Part shown: positions 38,409 to 47,926 of the stretch, in pieces
How the letters are laid out: each line of letters starts with the position of its first letter
Numbering within the stretch: the first letter of the stretch is position 1
Assembly: GCF_010993775.1 (NCBI RefSeq)
Contig: NZ_WOTO01000023.1
Coordinates: 1-64,000 of the forward strand
Length of the DNA: 64,000 nucleotides
Reading direction: 5' to 3'
From: Fodinicola feengrottensis
GTDB lineage: Bacteria > Actinomycetota > Actinomycetes > Mycobacteriales > HKI-0501
Position numbers and translations under genes: made by a program
Notes under the pieces: generated by a model
What the model was told of the DNA's origin: nothing
What the model saw: only the letters and a program-made list of their open reading frames with translations
Database searches by the model: none

Positions 38409-40144
38409 ATGATGAGCGACCCGCTGTATGCCCGACTGTGGCAGCAACGCCGGCTGCTGTGCTGGGTCCTGCTCGCACAGATCGGGTCCACCGCGGCCGC
38501 GCTCGCGCTGCCCAGGCTCAATGCCGATCTGATCGACCGCGGCATCCTGGCCGGCGATTTCGGGTTCATTGTCACAGTCGGAATGCGATTGCTGGCGGTG
38601 ACCGCGGCGCAGGTGATGGTGGCGGTCATAGCGATGTTGTGTGGCCGCCGCGCTGCCTTGCGGTTCGCCCGGGACATACGCCGAGCGGTCTACCAGAAAG
38701 TCGTGCGAATGTCCGGGACGGATCGGCTTGTCTTTGGTACCGCCTCGCTTGTTACTCGGATGACGGCTGACGCGTACAGCAGGTGTTCCTGCTGGTGCAG
38801 ATCCTCAGCGCGACGGTCGTAGCTGTCCCGATTACTGCCGTCGGTGCCGTCATCCTCGCCATTGAGGCCGATCCCGTGTTGGCTCTGGTCCTACTGACAG
38901 CGGTTGCTGGACCTGGTCTCGTCGTCCTTGTCGCGCTTCGCAAAATGGCCGTCCCCGCCGGAGACATGCAATACCACCTCGACCACATGAACGGCGTATT
39001 CCGCGAGCAGGCCGCCGGACAACAGGTGATCAGAGCCTTCGGCCAGGAAGCCGCCGAGCACCGACGCCTGTCGCTGGTGACCGAGAACCTCGCCAGATCA
39101 GCGCTGCGGATGGGCCGCATATACGCACTCACGCCGAGTGCAATCGCACTGGCGCTTGCGGTTGGCAGTTGCGCCATGATCTGGGTAGGCGCCATACGGG
39201 TCGACCAAGGGCGCCTCCAGGTCGGTGAGGTGTCAGCGTGCCTGGGCTATCTAACCCAGGTGGTAAGCGCGATAGCGGTCGCCTCGTACGCCGCTGTCGC
39301 CATTCCACGCGCCCGAGCATGCGCCCCCACCGGCTGCGAGCGGTCCTGCTGGCCCCCACTTCGGTGAGGCGACCTCACAGTCCCGCGCCGATGCCGAAAG
39401 GTCCGCTGTCTATTACTCTTCGACACGCGAATTATCAGCATCCAGGCGCCGATCAGCCAGTTTTGCAAGACCTCGATTTCACCGTGGCGGCCGGTACCAC
39501 CACGGCAGTGGTGGGCAGCACCGGATCCGGGAAATCAACGCTGCTTCTCCTCCTGATGCGAATCCTGGAATGCGAGCCTGGCCAGATTTTCGTCGGTGAT
39601 ACGGACAACCGCACCGTGGATCCGGAAGTTCTGCGTGCGCGGATCGGATACGTCGCCCAGCACTCGTCTGTGCTGGGCGGCACCATCGCAGACTGCCTGC
39701 GATACGGCGCGCCGTCGGCGACGGACGAGCAAATATGGAGCGCGTTGAAAGTCGCCCAACTGGCGGACTTCGTCGTCGCTACCTGACGGTCTCCGGGCAC
39801 GAGTCGACGCGAAGGGCGGAAACCTTTCCGGCGGCCAACGACAGCGGTTGGCCATCGCCCGAGCGGTCCTCCGGCGGCCCGACATCTATCTTTTCGATGA
39901 CGCCTTTTCCGCGCTGGACAGCCTGACCGAGACCAACGTACGTTCGGCTCTGCGGCCCATTCTGCGTCACGCGACCGCGGTCGTGGTCACCCAACGATTG
40001 GCAACGGCGATCGAGGCGGACGAGATCGTCGTACTCGACCAGGGGCGGGTGGTGGGCCGCGGTAGGCACCCCACGCTCATTCGCGATTGCGTTGCCTACC
40101 AACGGATCGCGCGAAGCCAGGCCGACCTGACGGCGGCACGATGA
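38409..40144 (+). CDS. ABC exporter half, permease-ATPase fusion (degenerate catalytic site)
   Basis: About 580 residues: six-helix export domain (RLWQQRRLLCWVLLAQIGST onward) and a nucleotide-binding domain with Walker A VGSTGSGKSTLLLLL, signature NLSGGQRQRLAIARAVL and Walker B IYLFDDAFSALD, in which the catalytic Glu is Asp. Frameshifts near 38,770, 39,310 and 39,780. No C39 peptidase domain at the N-terminus, so leader cleavage must be done by another enzyme. Its stop overlaps the second half's ATG. Together they should form a heterodimeric exporter for the finished peptide. Confidence 0.87.
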
Positions 40145-42027
40145 AGGCACCGGGCCGTACCGACCGCTCGCTGCTCCCGACCTTGTGGCGGTTGATCCGC
40201 TTTCTGGGCGCAGAACGGTGGCAGGTCGCGACTGTGGTGCTGTGTGTCGTCGGGTCGACCTGCGCCGCAGCGGTCGGTCCACGCATTCTCGGCGCTGCCA
40301 CCGATGTGGTGTTCGCTGGTGCCCTGGGGGGCGCACACTCCCGCTCGGCCAGACCCTCGCACAGGCAGCGGACGCGGCGCGCTCACGCGGCGATACCCGG
40401 CTCGCCGACATCCTGGTACGAGCACACGTCGTGCCTGGCGTCGGGATGGACATCCCGACGCTCGACCGGCTCCTTGCCCTCGCACTCGCGATCTACCTCA
40501 TGAGCGCGGCGCTCGGCTGGCTGCGACAGCAGGCAGTGAACCATCTGGTCCAGCGGTCGATCATGCGGCTGCGGCTCAAAATCGGCGCCAAACTACACAG
40601 CCTGCCGCTGTCCCAGGGCCGCCGAGTCGGCGACCTCCTGAGCATCGCCACCAACGACACCGACAGCGTCGCCACCTGGATTGGTCAAGCGGCCGGCGTC
40701 CTTTTCACAGCGTTGACCACCATCTGCACGGTAGAGGCGATGCTGTTCTCGGTGTCGCCATCCTTGGCGCTGATCGGATCGGTCAGCGTGCCAGCATCGG
40801 CACTGTTGGTATCGATCATCGCCAAACGATCACGCCGGCATTTTCGCGGCCAGTGGTCGGCCCTGAGCGAGGTCAGCGCACACGTCGAAGAGACGGTGTC
40901 GGCGATGGACCTGGTGACCGCGCGTTCGGTCGCGCCGACGCCGCCCTCGCCGATTTTGACCGGCACAACAACACCTGGTACCGGGCGGCCGCTCGCGCGC
41001 AAGGGGTCTCCGGGATGGTCGTGCCAGGCACGACACTCGTCGTCAACCTGAATTTCGTGCTGATCGCCACCCTCGGTGGCTTGGGGGTCGCGACCGGTAC
41101 GCTCAGTCTCGGAGACGTACAGGCCTGCGCTCAGTACGCCCGGCAGCTTCTGCAGCCAATGCTGCAGGCATCATCAACAACCAACTTACTGCAGTCCGGG
41201 TTGGTGTCGGCAGAACGAATCTTCGATCTCCTGGATAAGTCGGATGAGCCACCGGATCCAGCCGAGCCGACTCCGCTCCCACCGCGCAACACCCGCGAGC
41301 TGCGGATCGAGCGAGCCACTTTCTCCTATCCAAAGAACAGTCCGGTTGTCGTGGACGCGACGCTGTACGCACCACCCGGATCGATGGTCGCCATTGTCGG
41401 TGCCACCGGTTCCGGCAAGACCACGCTCGCCTCGCTCGCCGCCCGATTCCACTTTCCCTGCACTGGGCGTGTTCTGCTCGACGGAGTCGACATTCGCACG
41501 GCGAGACGTGTGGATGTACGCCGCGGGTTGGCGATCGTACCGCAGGAATCGTGGCTCCTTTCCGCCACCATTCGCGAGAACATCGTCTTCGCCGCCGTCC
41601 GCACGCCAACCCCCGCGAGTTTCGCGCCGCTGTCGAGGCGGCCCAGGTCGACACATTCGTCCATGGCCTGCCGGACGGCTACGACACGGTCGTCGGTGAG
41701 GCAGCGGGCCGACTGTCCGCGGGACAGCGGCAACTCATCGCCATCGCCCGGGCCTTCATCACCGAGCCGGCGCTGCTAATCCTCGACGAAGCCACCAATG
41801 CGCTGGACAGCGGCACCGAACTCGCCGTGGTACGGGCGATGGCCGTGCTGCGATGGCGTTGCACAAGTCTCGTCATCGCGCATCGCCTCTCCACCGCGCG
41901 CATAGCCGACATTGTCGTCGTGATGTCCCAAGGCCGAATCGTCGAGCAAGGCACCCACGACGACCTGCTTGCGCGCGGCGGGCTCTACACCAAACTCTAC
42001 GACGCGCATAAAGCGGTTCGAGCATAG
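40141..42027 (+). CDS. ABC exporter half, permease-ATPase fusion (catalytic partner)
   Basis: About 625 residues. Export domain with YxxMSAALGWLRQQAVNHLV-like helices, then Walker A VGATGSGKTTLASLA, signature RLSAGQRQLIAIARAF (Ala for the second Gly) and Walker B LLILDEATNALD with the catalytic Glu present. Frameshifts near 40,330, 40,935 and 41,600. Paired with the upstream half, one ATP site is complete and the other degenerate, as in known heterodimeric exporters. Self-resistance and secretion are the likely roles. Confidence 0.88.
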
Positions 42028-42039
42028 GAACCTGTACCC

Positions 42040-42048
42040 AAGGAGGTG
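42040..42048 (+). promoter_or_regulatory. Strong ribosome binding site fixing a TTG start
   Basis: AAGGAGGTG, a full anti-16S match, 7 nt before TTG 42056. It decides the start of the YcaO gene over a longer open frame that begins inside the exporter gene. Confidence 0.85.
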
Positions 42049-42055
42049 TCTTTTC

Positions 42056-43381
42056 TTGCCCGCATTGAAGACAGTCGCCGATGCCGAGGCGTTGGCAGTC
42101 GAGCAAGAACAGTCTGCGGAGAGCTTGGTCGGCCGGTATGGGATCGTGGACAATATCGTCCGCATCGACACCCGCGGATGGTTGCCGCCAGGAACTGCGG
42201 TGTGCGCCTCGTCCTGCGGTTATCCGGCCCGATTGCCGCCGTTCAACGGGCGCGGTGCGAAATCCGTTCTCGGCGCTGGTCGAGCGGTCGACGACGCGCA
42301 AAAGGCCCGTACGATCGCGATCTGGGAAGCGATTGAACGCTACAGCGCGATCCGTTACAGCGGTAATTCCATCACCGCCACCGGGCAGGAACTGGGCGAC
42401 AGTGCATTGTCTTTGGCTGACCTGCCGAGGATATCCGCCGCCGAGGCCCGGCGACCAGGATGTCCTATCCACCTGCCGGACCCGGGCGCCCCTATCCGGT
42501 GGGCACCGGCGTACGAGACGACCTCGGGTACCGTCCGTCTCGTGCCAACCGTTGTGGTGGAGCATCTTCCTGTCAAGAACCCGGCTGAGAAGTTCTGGCT
42601 GCCAATCTCGACTGGGTGCGCGATCCACCAAACCACTTCAAAAGCCATTCTTGGTGGGCTTATGGAAGTCGTCGAGCGGGATGCGCTGGCGACCGCGTGG
42701 CTCCGCAAACTGCCTTTACCCCTTCTTGATCCCGAGATCCTCGACGAGCCTGCCCGACGCTTTCGCGAATGGTATCGCCGTCGCGGCGCGACACTGCATC
42801 TCTTCGACGCCACGACAGACCTGGGCATTCCGGTGGTGCTCTGTGTTCTGGACATCCCGCATCATCCGCGGATTTCCCAGCTGGTCGCCTCGGCCTGCGG
42901 CTTTGACGTCGCGGAAACGGCCACGAAGGCAATGCTGGAAGCCGGCGGGATCTACCGGCTGTTGTTGGACCGACCCAGACAACGCCGTTATGCCGATCAC
43001 CACGCCGTGAGTGACAACGCCGTGGTGATGGGAGCGCCGTCGCGCCGACGGGCGTTCCGTTTCCTGCTCGACGGCCTCGATCGCCGCCCTACTAGCAAAA
43101 TCCACTCCCGAGCCTTCGCGGACGACGCATCGGCTCTTGACGACGTCACGGCCACCTTGGCCGCGCATGCCATGCAAATCTATATGGTTGACCTCACGCC
43201 ACCTGAGCTCGCTCCACTGGGATGTGCGGCGGTACGTGTCTTTATTCCTGCGCTGCAACCAATGTCCCTCAATCCCTTCGTCCAGTATCGGGGGCACAGC
43301 CGGCTGCGCGATCCGCATCCGGCGGCGTCGAGCCGCACCCGTATGCGTGACCTCAATCGGTGGCCTCAGCCAATGGCGTAG
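42056..43381 (+). CDS. YcaO-domain azoline-forming cyclodehydratase
   Basis: 441 residues, intact. ATP-dependent enzyme that cyclises Cys (or Ser/Thr) of the precursor onto the preceding carbonyl. YcaO signatures: FNGRGAKSVLGAGRAVDDAQ with AIWEAIERYSAIRY (ATP/Mg acidic residues), GCAIHQTTSKAILGGLMEVV then ERDALATAW, and the C-terminal RWPQPMA, a short form of the Pro-rich tail that reaches the active site in TOMM enzymes. It stands alone, without a fused E1 domain, so it needs one of the E1-like proteins at 28.6-30.1 kb. The precursor gene follows 109 bp later. Confidence 0.92.
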   Translation: MPALKTVADAEALAVEQEQSAESLVGRYGIVDNIVRIDTRGWLPPGTAVCASSCGYPARLPPFNGRGAKSVLGAGRAVDDAQKARTIAIWEAIERYSAIRYSGNSITATGQELGDSALSLADLPRISAAEARRPGCPIHLPDPGAPIRWAPAYETTSGTVRLVPTVVVEHLPVKNPAEKFWLPISTGCAIHQTTSKAILGGLMEVVERDALATAWLRKLPLPLLDPEILDEPARRFREWYRRRGATLHLFDATTDLGIPVVLCVLDIPHHPRISQLVASACGFDVAETATKAMLEAGGIYRLLLDRPRQRRYADHHAVSDNAVVMGAPSRRRAFRFLLDGLDRRPTSKIHSRAFADDASALDDVTATLAAHAMQIYMVDLTPPELAPLGCAAVRVFIPALQPMSLNPFVQYRGHSRLRDPHPAASSRTRMRDLNRWPQPMA

Positions 43382-43489
43382 CACGTTTCTTTGTTCGAAG
43401 AAGAGGAAATTGCAGGATACTTGCCTGGTCTAGCCAGGCCGCGGGATTGACACTGACATCGGCAATACACCCAACGAAAGGGGAAACCC

Positions 43490-43666
43490 ATGACCATGGC
43501 GCTAACGCGGCCGTCAACGCTCATCGACGAGATCGAGATCGTCACTGCGAAACCGGACTTCACCGAGGAGTTCACCCACGGAACCGGCGTCTCCTCGGAG
43601 AGCCTCGGTGGCTGCGGTGGCTGCGGCGAGGCATGCTGCGAGGTCTCCGGCACCTGCGACGACTGA
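43490..43666 (+). CDS. TOMM-type RiPP precursor peptide
   Basis: 58 residues. Acidic leader (LTRPSTLIDEIEIVTAKPDF followed by TEEFTHGTGVSSES), then LGG and a C-terminal core CGGCGEACCEVSGTCDD with five Cys, four of them in a Gly/Ala/Cys context ideal for thiazole formation. AAAGGGG lies 6 nt before the ATG. The gene sits between the YcaO and ligase genes and has no homology to an enzyme. The LGG/C junction resembles a double-glycine cleavage site; position of cleavage is inference. An alternative is that only the Gly-Cys pairs are cyclised and Cys-Cys forms a disulfide. Confidence 0.88.
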   Translation: MTMALTRPSTLIDEIEIVTAKPDFTEEFTHGTGVSSESLGGCGGCGEACCEVSGTCDD

Positions 43667-43750
43667 TTGGTTCACTACGCGACCGCTCCGGCGCCATGCC
43701 GGAGCGGTGGGGGGGTGGCGGCGGACACAGACCGGAGAAACGGACGACAC

Positions 43751-45187
43751 ATGAATCTCGACACGGCGATCGAGACGTACGCACGAGAACGCGGTGATGA
43801 TCCCGCGCTGGTCCTTTACGCCCAGCGCGGTACGCAGACCGTACGGGACACCGTGACATGGGCCGAGCTCCAGCGCGAAACATCCCTGCTGGCAGGAAAG
43901 TTCTCCGAAGGCAAGCATTGTGTCGTGGTGGTCATGACTCGGCACGACCGGACCGACCTCGCGAATCTGCTGGCCGCGCTCAGAACCGAGCAGTCGGTGC
44001 TGGTGGTGAGTGGCGGATCGGCCACTGCGGCGCATCAGGCGCTCGTCGACGAACTCCGCTCTACGGTCGGCTCTGTTGTGGTCGCACAGGGAAAAGTGGT
44101 TGAGACCGACCCGACCGTGCCGTTGGGGCCGCCACTGTGGGGTCCATCGGTGACCATGCTTGCCTCCGGCGGTACGACTAGCCGGCCGAAAATCGTCCTG
44201 GATCACTCGATCCGGCTAGCCGGCACTCGACCGCGAGAGGTGCGTCTTTATCCGCGTACTGGCTGGCGTGAGGGCCAACGCCAGGTCATTTGCAGCCCGC
44301 TTTATCACGCGGCGGGACTGACACCATTCATCGAAGGCATCGTCGACGGCAACGTCAACTATGTCCTGGAGCAGTTCGATCCCGCGCTGCTCATCGACAT
44401 GCTGGCCACCGGCGAGATCGAATGGATACAGGCGACTCCGTTTCACCTGGGCGCGTTGTTGGCGCGGCCGAATGGGCTCGACTCGGTCCGGCCCGGCCCG
44501 GTTGTCGTCCATGGCGCGGAACATTGCCCGAGTCGCGTCAAGGCCGCTGTTCATGCGCATTTCGGTGCCTCCCGAGTCTACGAGATTTACGCGGCCAGCG
44601 AGGGAATCGGTGTCACCATCGCCCGCGGCGATGAATGGGAGATGCGTCCTGGCACGGTGGGGCGAGGTTTCTTCACCAGCGTAAGAATCGCCGACGAGAA
44701 CGGGTTTCCGATGCCGGCCGGCATCGTCGGGACGGTCTACCTGCGGACCGGCGGGCGTCGCGCCGCGACCTATCTGCAGACGACCGGTCGGCTGCGGGCG
44801 ACCCCGGACGGGTACGTCACCCTCGGCGATATCGGCCACGTCGACGAGGACGGGTATCTGTATCTGGCGCCCCGGCAGATCGGCACCATGACCGTGGGGG
44901 GCGTCACCGTCGTCGCGACCGAGGTGGAGTCCGCGCTGCTGGAGCACCCGGACGTGATCGACGTGGGAGTCTTCGGGCAGTACAGCGCGGTGTTTGGCGA
45001 GCGCGTGGTGGCAGCCGTTGTCGCACGGACCGAACACCTGTCGGACCGCGCTCTTCGTCAGTGGGCCCGGCCGCGACTGTCCGCCGCGCAGCTCCCAGTC
45101 GGGTGTTTCTTCGTCCCCTCACTGCCCCGACAACCCGGCGGCGGGATTGACCGGATTGCCCTGGCCGCGCTGGGAGACAGCTCGTGA
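43751..45187 (+). CDS. Adenylate-forming ligase (ANL family), C-terminal Lys missing
   Basis: 478 residues, intact. P-loop MLASGGTTSRPKIVL with its Lys, YEIYAASEGIGVT (A5-like), TLGDIGHVDEDGYLYL (A7 region), hinge after YLAPRQIG. The A10 motif reads QPGGGIDRIAL where GKIDR is expected: the Lys that catalyses adenylation is Gly. The N-terminal domain is short. By family it activates a carboxylate as an acyl-adenylate and passes it to CoA or a carrier protein. The missing Lys suggests it depends on another C-domain or only does the thioester half-reaction. It starts 85 bp after the precursor gene. Confidence 0.82.
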   Translation: MNLDTAIETYARERGDDPALVLYAQRGTQTVRDTVTWAELQRETSLLAGKFSEGKHCVVVVMTRHDRTDLANLLAALRTEQSVLVVSGGSATAAHQALVDELRSTVGSVVVAQGKVVETDPTVPLGPPLWGPSVTMLASGGTTSRPKIVLDHSIRLAGTRPREVRLYPRTGWREGQRQVICSPLYHAAGLTPFIEGIVDGNVNYVLEQFDPALLIDMLATGEIEWIQATPFHLGALLARPNGLDSVRPGPVVVHGAEHCPSRVKAAVHAHFGASRVYEIYAASEGIGVTIARGDEWEMRPGTVGRGFFTSVRIADENGFPMPAGIVGTVYLRTGGRRAATYLQTTGRLRATPDGYVTLGDIGHVDEDGYLYLAPRQIGTMTVGGVTVVATEVESALLEHPDVIDVGVFGQYSAVFGERVVAAVVARTEHLSDRALRQWARPRLSAAQLPVGCFFVPSLPRQPGGGIDRIALAALGDSS

Positions 45188-46539
45188 AGTCGACCACTCG
45201 CGGCCAGGAACTACACCACGAACTGCTGTCCCGCGGCCGGCCCGCCGCGGACGCGATAGTTGTCGACGGAGTTCGGGTCACTTACCGCGAACTGCGTTCG
45301 CTGGTTACTCGAGCTGCCAGCGACCTTTCCAGACCTTTCCATCTTCTCCCCAAAACCAACGGAATTCCCGGCATCGCGCAGTATCTCGCCTGCCAGCGGG
45401 ACGGAGTCACGGCGGTGGCCTATCCGACCGGAGTCGACGACGCGACGCTGCGGCGCACGGTCGTACGGCTGGCGCAGTCCGCCGCCGACGAACCGTTACC
45501 CGACGGCACCGCGTTGCTCATGCCAACGTCCGGCTCGACCGGCGCCCCTGGTTGGGTCGCGACGACGTACGACAACCTGCTCGCCAACTGCCGGGCCGTC
45601 GTCTCCCGGCTCAAGTTGCACTCAGGCCTACGCGTCTACAGTCACTTGCCGTTGAGCTACTGCTTCGCATTGTCGGTGCTCAACACACATTTGCAGGCCG
45701 GAGCCACCTTCGTCACCTCGTCGGCGCCTTTCGGCGCACCCGCTGCCTACGATGCAGTGGTGAATCTCGGCTGCAACGGGTTCGCCGGTGTGCCCTCAAT
45801 GTACGAAGCGTTACAAGTGCAGGGATTTTTCACCGCGTACGGAAAGAAATTGGTGCATTTACAGCACACCGGTGGTGCCCTGCGGAACCGGACCGTACGG
45901 CAGCTCGCGGACGCGGTCCCGGCCGGCGCCAAGTTCTACGCGATGTACGGCCAAACTGAGGCCACCGCGCGCATCGCCGCTTTCGACGTGCTGACCGACC
46001 TGTCCCGCGCCGGGTCTGTCGGTCCCGTACTGGACGGATTCGAAGCGACCCTACGCCCGGCGCAACCGGGAGAGGACCACGGCGAACTTGTTCTCACCGG
46101 ACCGTCCGTGACACCGTTGACGATCGACCCGACCGGCGACCGGCTGGTGCGGTCGTCACTGGCCACCGGTGACATAGTCCGGATGGATGCCGACCGCCAC
46201 CTGTCCATCGTCGGCAGGACCAGCACTGTCATCAAGGTTGCCGGGATGCGCGTACACGCCGAAACCATCGAGCAGGCGCTGGCCGACCGCGGTGTCAGCG
46301 GTTACCTCGTGGCATTCGCCGTTCCCGACCCGGCGTATGGAGAACGGGTCGGTGTGGCGGTCTGTGGCTCGGCGGCGGACCGCGATAAGGTCGCTCGCGC
46401 CGCCGCGCTGGCGCTTCCGCCGGCGCTCAACCCGGCACACGTCTGGACCCTACCCACCATCCCGATGACGGACTCGGGAAAGGTGCGACGCGCAGAGGTC
46501 CGCGCCCAGTGCCTGAGAGGCGCCGCCGCTGGTCTTTGA
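45184..46539 (+). CDS. Adenylate-forming ligase (ANL family), P-loop Lys missing
   Basis: 451 residues, intact. P-loop LLMPTSGSTGAPGWVATTYD, with Gly where the motif normally has Lys. YAMYGQTEATARIAAFD is the A5 motif, SSLATGDIVRMDADRHLSIV the A7 motif, IKVAGMRVHAETIE the A8 hinge, and PMTDSGKVRRAEV the A10 motif with Lys present. GTG start overlapping the previous TGA. The two ligases thus carry opposite defects, and a third, isolated C-domain sits on the carrier protein. The likely substrate is a small aliphatic, aryl or amino acid for loading the carrier at 32726. Confidence 0.82.
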   Translation: MKSTTRGQELHHELLSRGRPAADAIVVDGVRVTYRELRSLVTRAASDLSRPFHLLPKTNGIPGIAQYLACQRDGVTAVAYPTGVDDATLRRTVVRLAQSAADEPLPDGTALLMPTSGSTGAPGWVATTYDNLLANCRAVVSRLKLHSGLRVYSHLPLSYCFALSVLNTHLQAGATFVTSSAPFGAPAAYDAVVNLGCNGFAGVPSMYEALQVQGFFTAYGKKLVHLQHTGGALRNRTVRQLADAVPAGAKFYAMYGQTEATARIAAFDVLTDLSRAGSVGPVLDGFEATLRPAQPGEDHGELVLTGPSVTPLTIDPTGDRLVRSSLATGDIVRMDADRHLSIVGRTSTVIKVAGMRVHAETIEQALADRGVSGYLVAFAVPDPAYGERVGVAVCGSAADRDKVARAAALALPPALNPAHVWTLPTIPMTDSGKVRRAEVRAQCLRGAAAGL

Positions 46540-46554
46540 GAGACTTCGCTGCGG

Positions 46555-47187
46555 TCAGCCGCCGAGACGGGGCATGGCCCGGGCAGGATCGACGCCCTTG
46601 AAGGCCAGCCCGATGACGAAACCGGCGACCTCCTCCAGCTGACGGGACCGGGACAGCGGGCCGAGTACGGCCGGCTCGCCGCCCACGTCCCGGATCAGCT
46701 GGCTCGTACGCTCCAACGCCGTCTCGTCGTCACCGCAGATCGCGACGACCGGTGACTCACCTTCGCGCGGCGCGGTCCACTGAGTGGAGGCGAACAGGTG
46801 GAACGCCTTCACCACACGAGATCCCTTGGCGATGTCGGTGACCTGTTCCGCGACCGATGTTCCCGGCTCGGTCAGCAGTACGCCAACGCCGTGCCCGATC
46901 GCGTTCGTGGCGTCGATCACCGGCGTACCGGCGAGGCTGCCCTCTTCGGCACCTGCACTACGCAACATTTCCCCGACGCCTTCGTAGCTGACGGCGAGCA
47001 GCACCACGTCCTGATCGGCCACCGCCTCCTTGGGACTGGTCGCGCGTACGCCGCCGCCCAACCGCTCCGCCAGTGCGTTCGCCTTTCCCTGCGACCGGGC
47101 GCCGATGGTCACCTCGTGGCCCGCCTTCAGCCAGACGGTGGCCAGTCCTGCGGCCAGTACGCCCGCGCCCAGAATGCCGATTCTCAT
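46555..47187 (-). CDS. NADP-binding reductase, F420-dependent NADP reductase-like
   Basis: 210 residues, intact. N-terminal Rossmann fold MRIGILGAGVLAAGLATVWL with a basic IGARSQGKA that suits NADP, then VIDATNAIG and KAFHLFASTQWTAP. This is the compact fold of NADPH:F420 oxidoreductases and related DUF proteins. Divergent from the HxlR regulator with about 100 bp between, a pair often found together under redox control. Its 3' end is 15 bp from the last cluster gene, convergent; probably outside the RiPP cluster. Confidence 0.82.
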   Translation of the reverse strand: MRIGILGAGVLAAGLATVWLKAGHEVTIGARSQGKANALAERLGGGVRATSPKEAVADQDVVLLAVSYEGVGEMLRSAGAEEGSLAGTPVIDATNAIGHGVGVLLTEPGTSVAEQVTDIAKGSRVVKAFHLFASTQWTAPREGESPVVAICGDDETALERTSQLIRDVGGEPAVLGPLSRSRQLEEVAGFVIGLAFKGVDPARAMPRLGG

Positions 47188-47286
47188 GGTTCTTGCCCTG
47201 TTCTTCGAGTGATTTTCGGATAGCGGTCACGATAGTTTTCCCGATACGCACCAATCGGTAGGTGACAGCGCGCGATAATCGGGGTG

Positions 47287-47652
47287 ATGACGACGCACTG
47301 CAACCCGTACGACCAGCTGGTCGCCGACTGCCAGCTGCGCGCGGCCACCGATCTGTTCAGCCACCGCTGGGATCCGGTCGTCCTGGTGGCGCTGCAACTC
47401 GGGCCGCTCCGGCGCGGTGATGTATTGACCACCATCGGCGGGATCAGCGACAAAATGCTCACCGAAACGCTCCGGCGGCTGACCGGCAACGGGCTGGTCG
47501 AACGTCAGACGTACGCGCAGGCGCGCGCCCGGGCGGAGTATTCGCTCACTCCGCTGGGCCGCAGCCTGGTCGAGGGCCCCATGCGGGCGCTCGGCAAGTG
47601 GATCCTCGAACACGGCGAGGAAATGTTGGACGCCCAGGAACGCGTCCTATAA
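47287..47652 (+). CDS. HxlR-family transcriptional regulator
   Basis: 121 residues. Winged helix with the family layout: CQLRAATDLFSHRWDPVVLV (N-terminal CxxR-like segment), LRRGDVLTTIGGISDKMLTE (recognition helix), YSLTPLGRSLVEGPM (wing and dimer helix). ATG 47287. It likely controls the divergent reductase; HxlR/HypR members sense electrophiles through N-terminal Cys, and two Cys are present (HC, DCQ). Confidence 0.88.
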   Translation: MTTHCNPYDQLVADCQLRAATDLFSHRWDPVVLVALQLGPLRRGDVLTTIGGISDKMLTETLRRLTGNGLVERQTYAQARARAEYSLTPLGRSLVEGPMRALGKWILEHGEEMLDAQERVL

Positions 47653-47687
47653 CCCGCTGGGCCAATTTCTCAGGAACGCATCCAGAG

Positions 47688-47716
47688 CAAGATCAATCCT
47701 GCCTCAGTTGATCTTG
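47688..47716. terminator. Hairpin downstream of HxlR gene
   Basis: 9-bp inverted repeat CAAGATCAA / TTGATCTTG with an 11-nt loop, 36 bp after the stop. No T-run. It may terminate the HxlR transcript; the rest of 47,717-47,926 shows no gene. Confidence 0.5.
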
Positions 47717-47926
47717 ACACAGAGGGATCACCCGATTCGGAGCTCCTTGTTCCGCTTCTTTACAGCCCCCCAGCACCAAATGTGCGATCGCCTGCAATGG
47801 CGGCAGTTGCTTGTACTGGTTGTCGATCGGCTCTCGGATCAACTGCTCGTATGAAGCTGTGGTGACCGGAGAGAAACCCTCTCACGGACGACCGCACGAA
47901 GCAGCGGACCCGTCCGGGAAAAGGTC

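Noticed and set aside
27667..46539. Cluster as a thiopeptide pathway
   Set aside because: No LanB-type dehydratases or pyridine synthase, and the core has almost no Ser/Thr.
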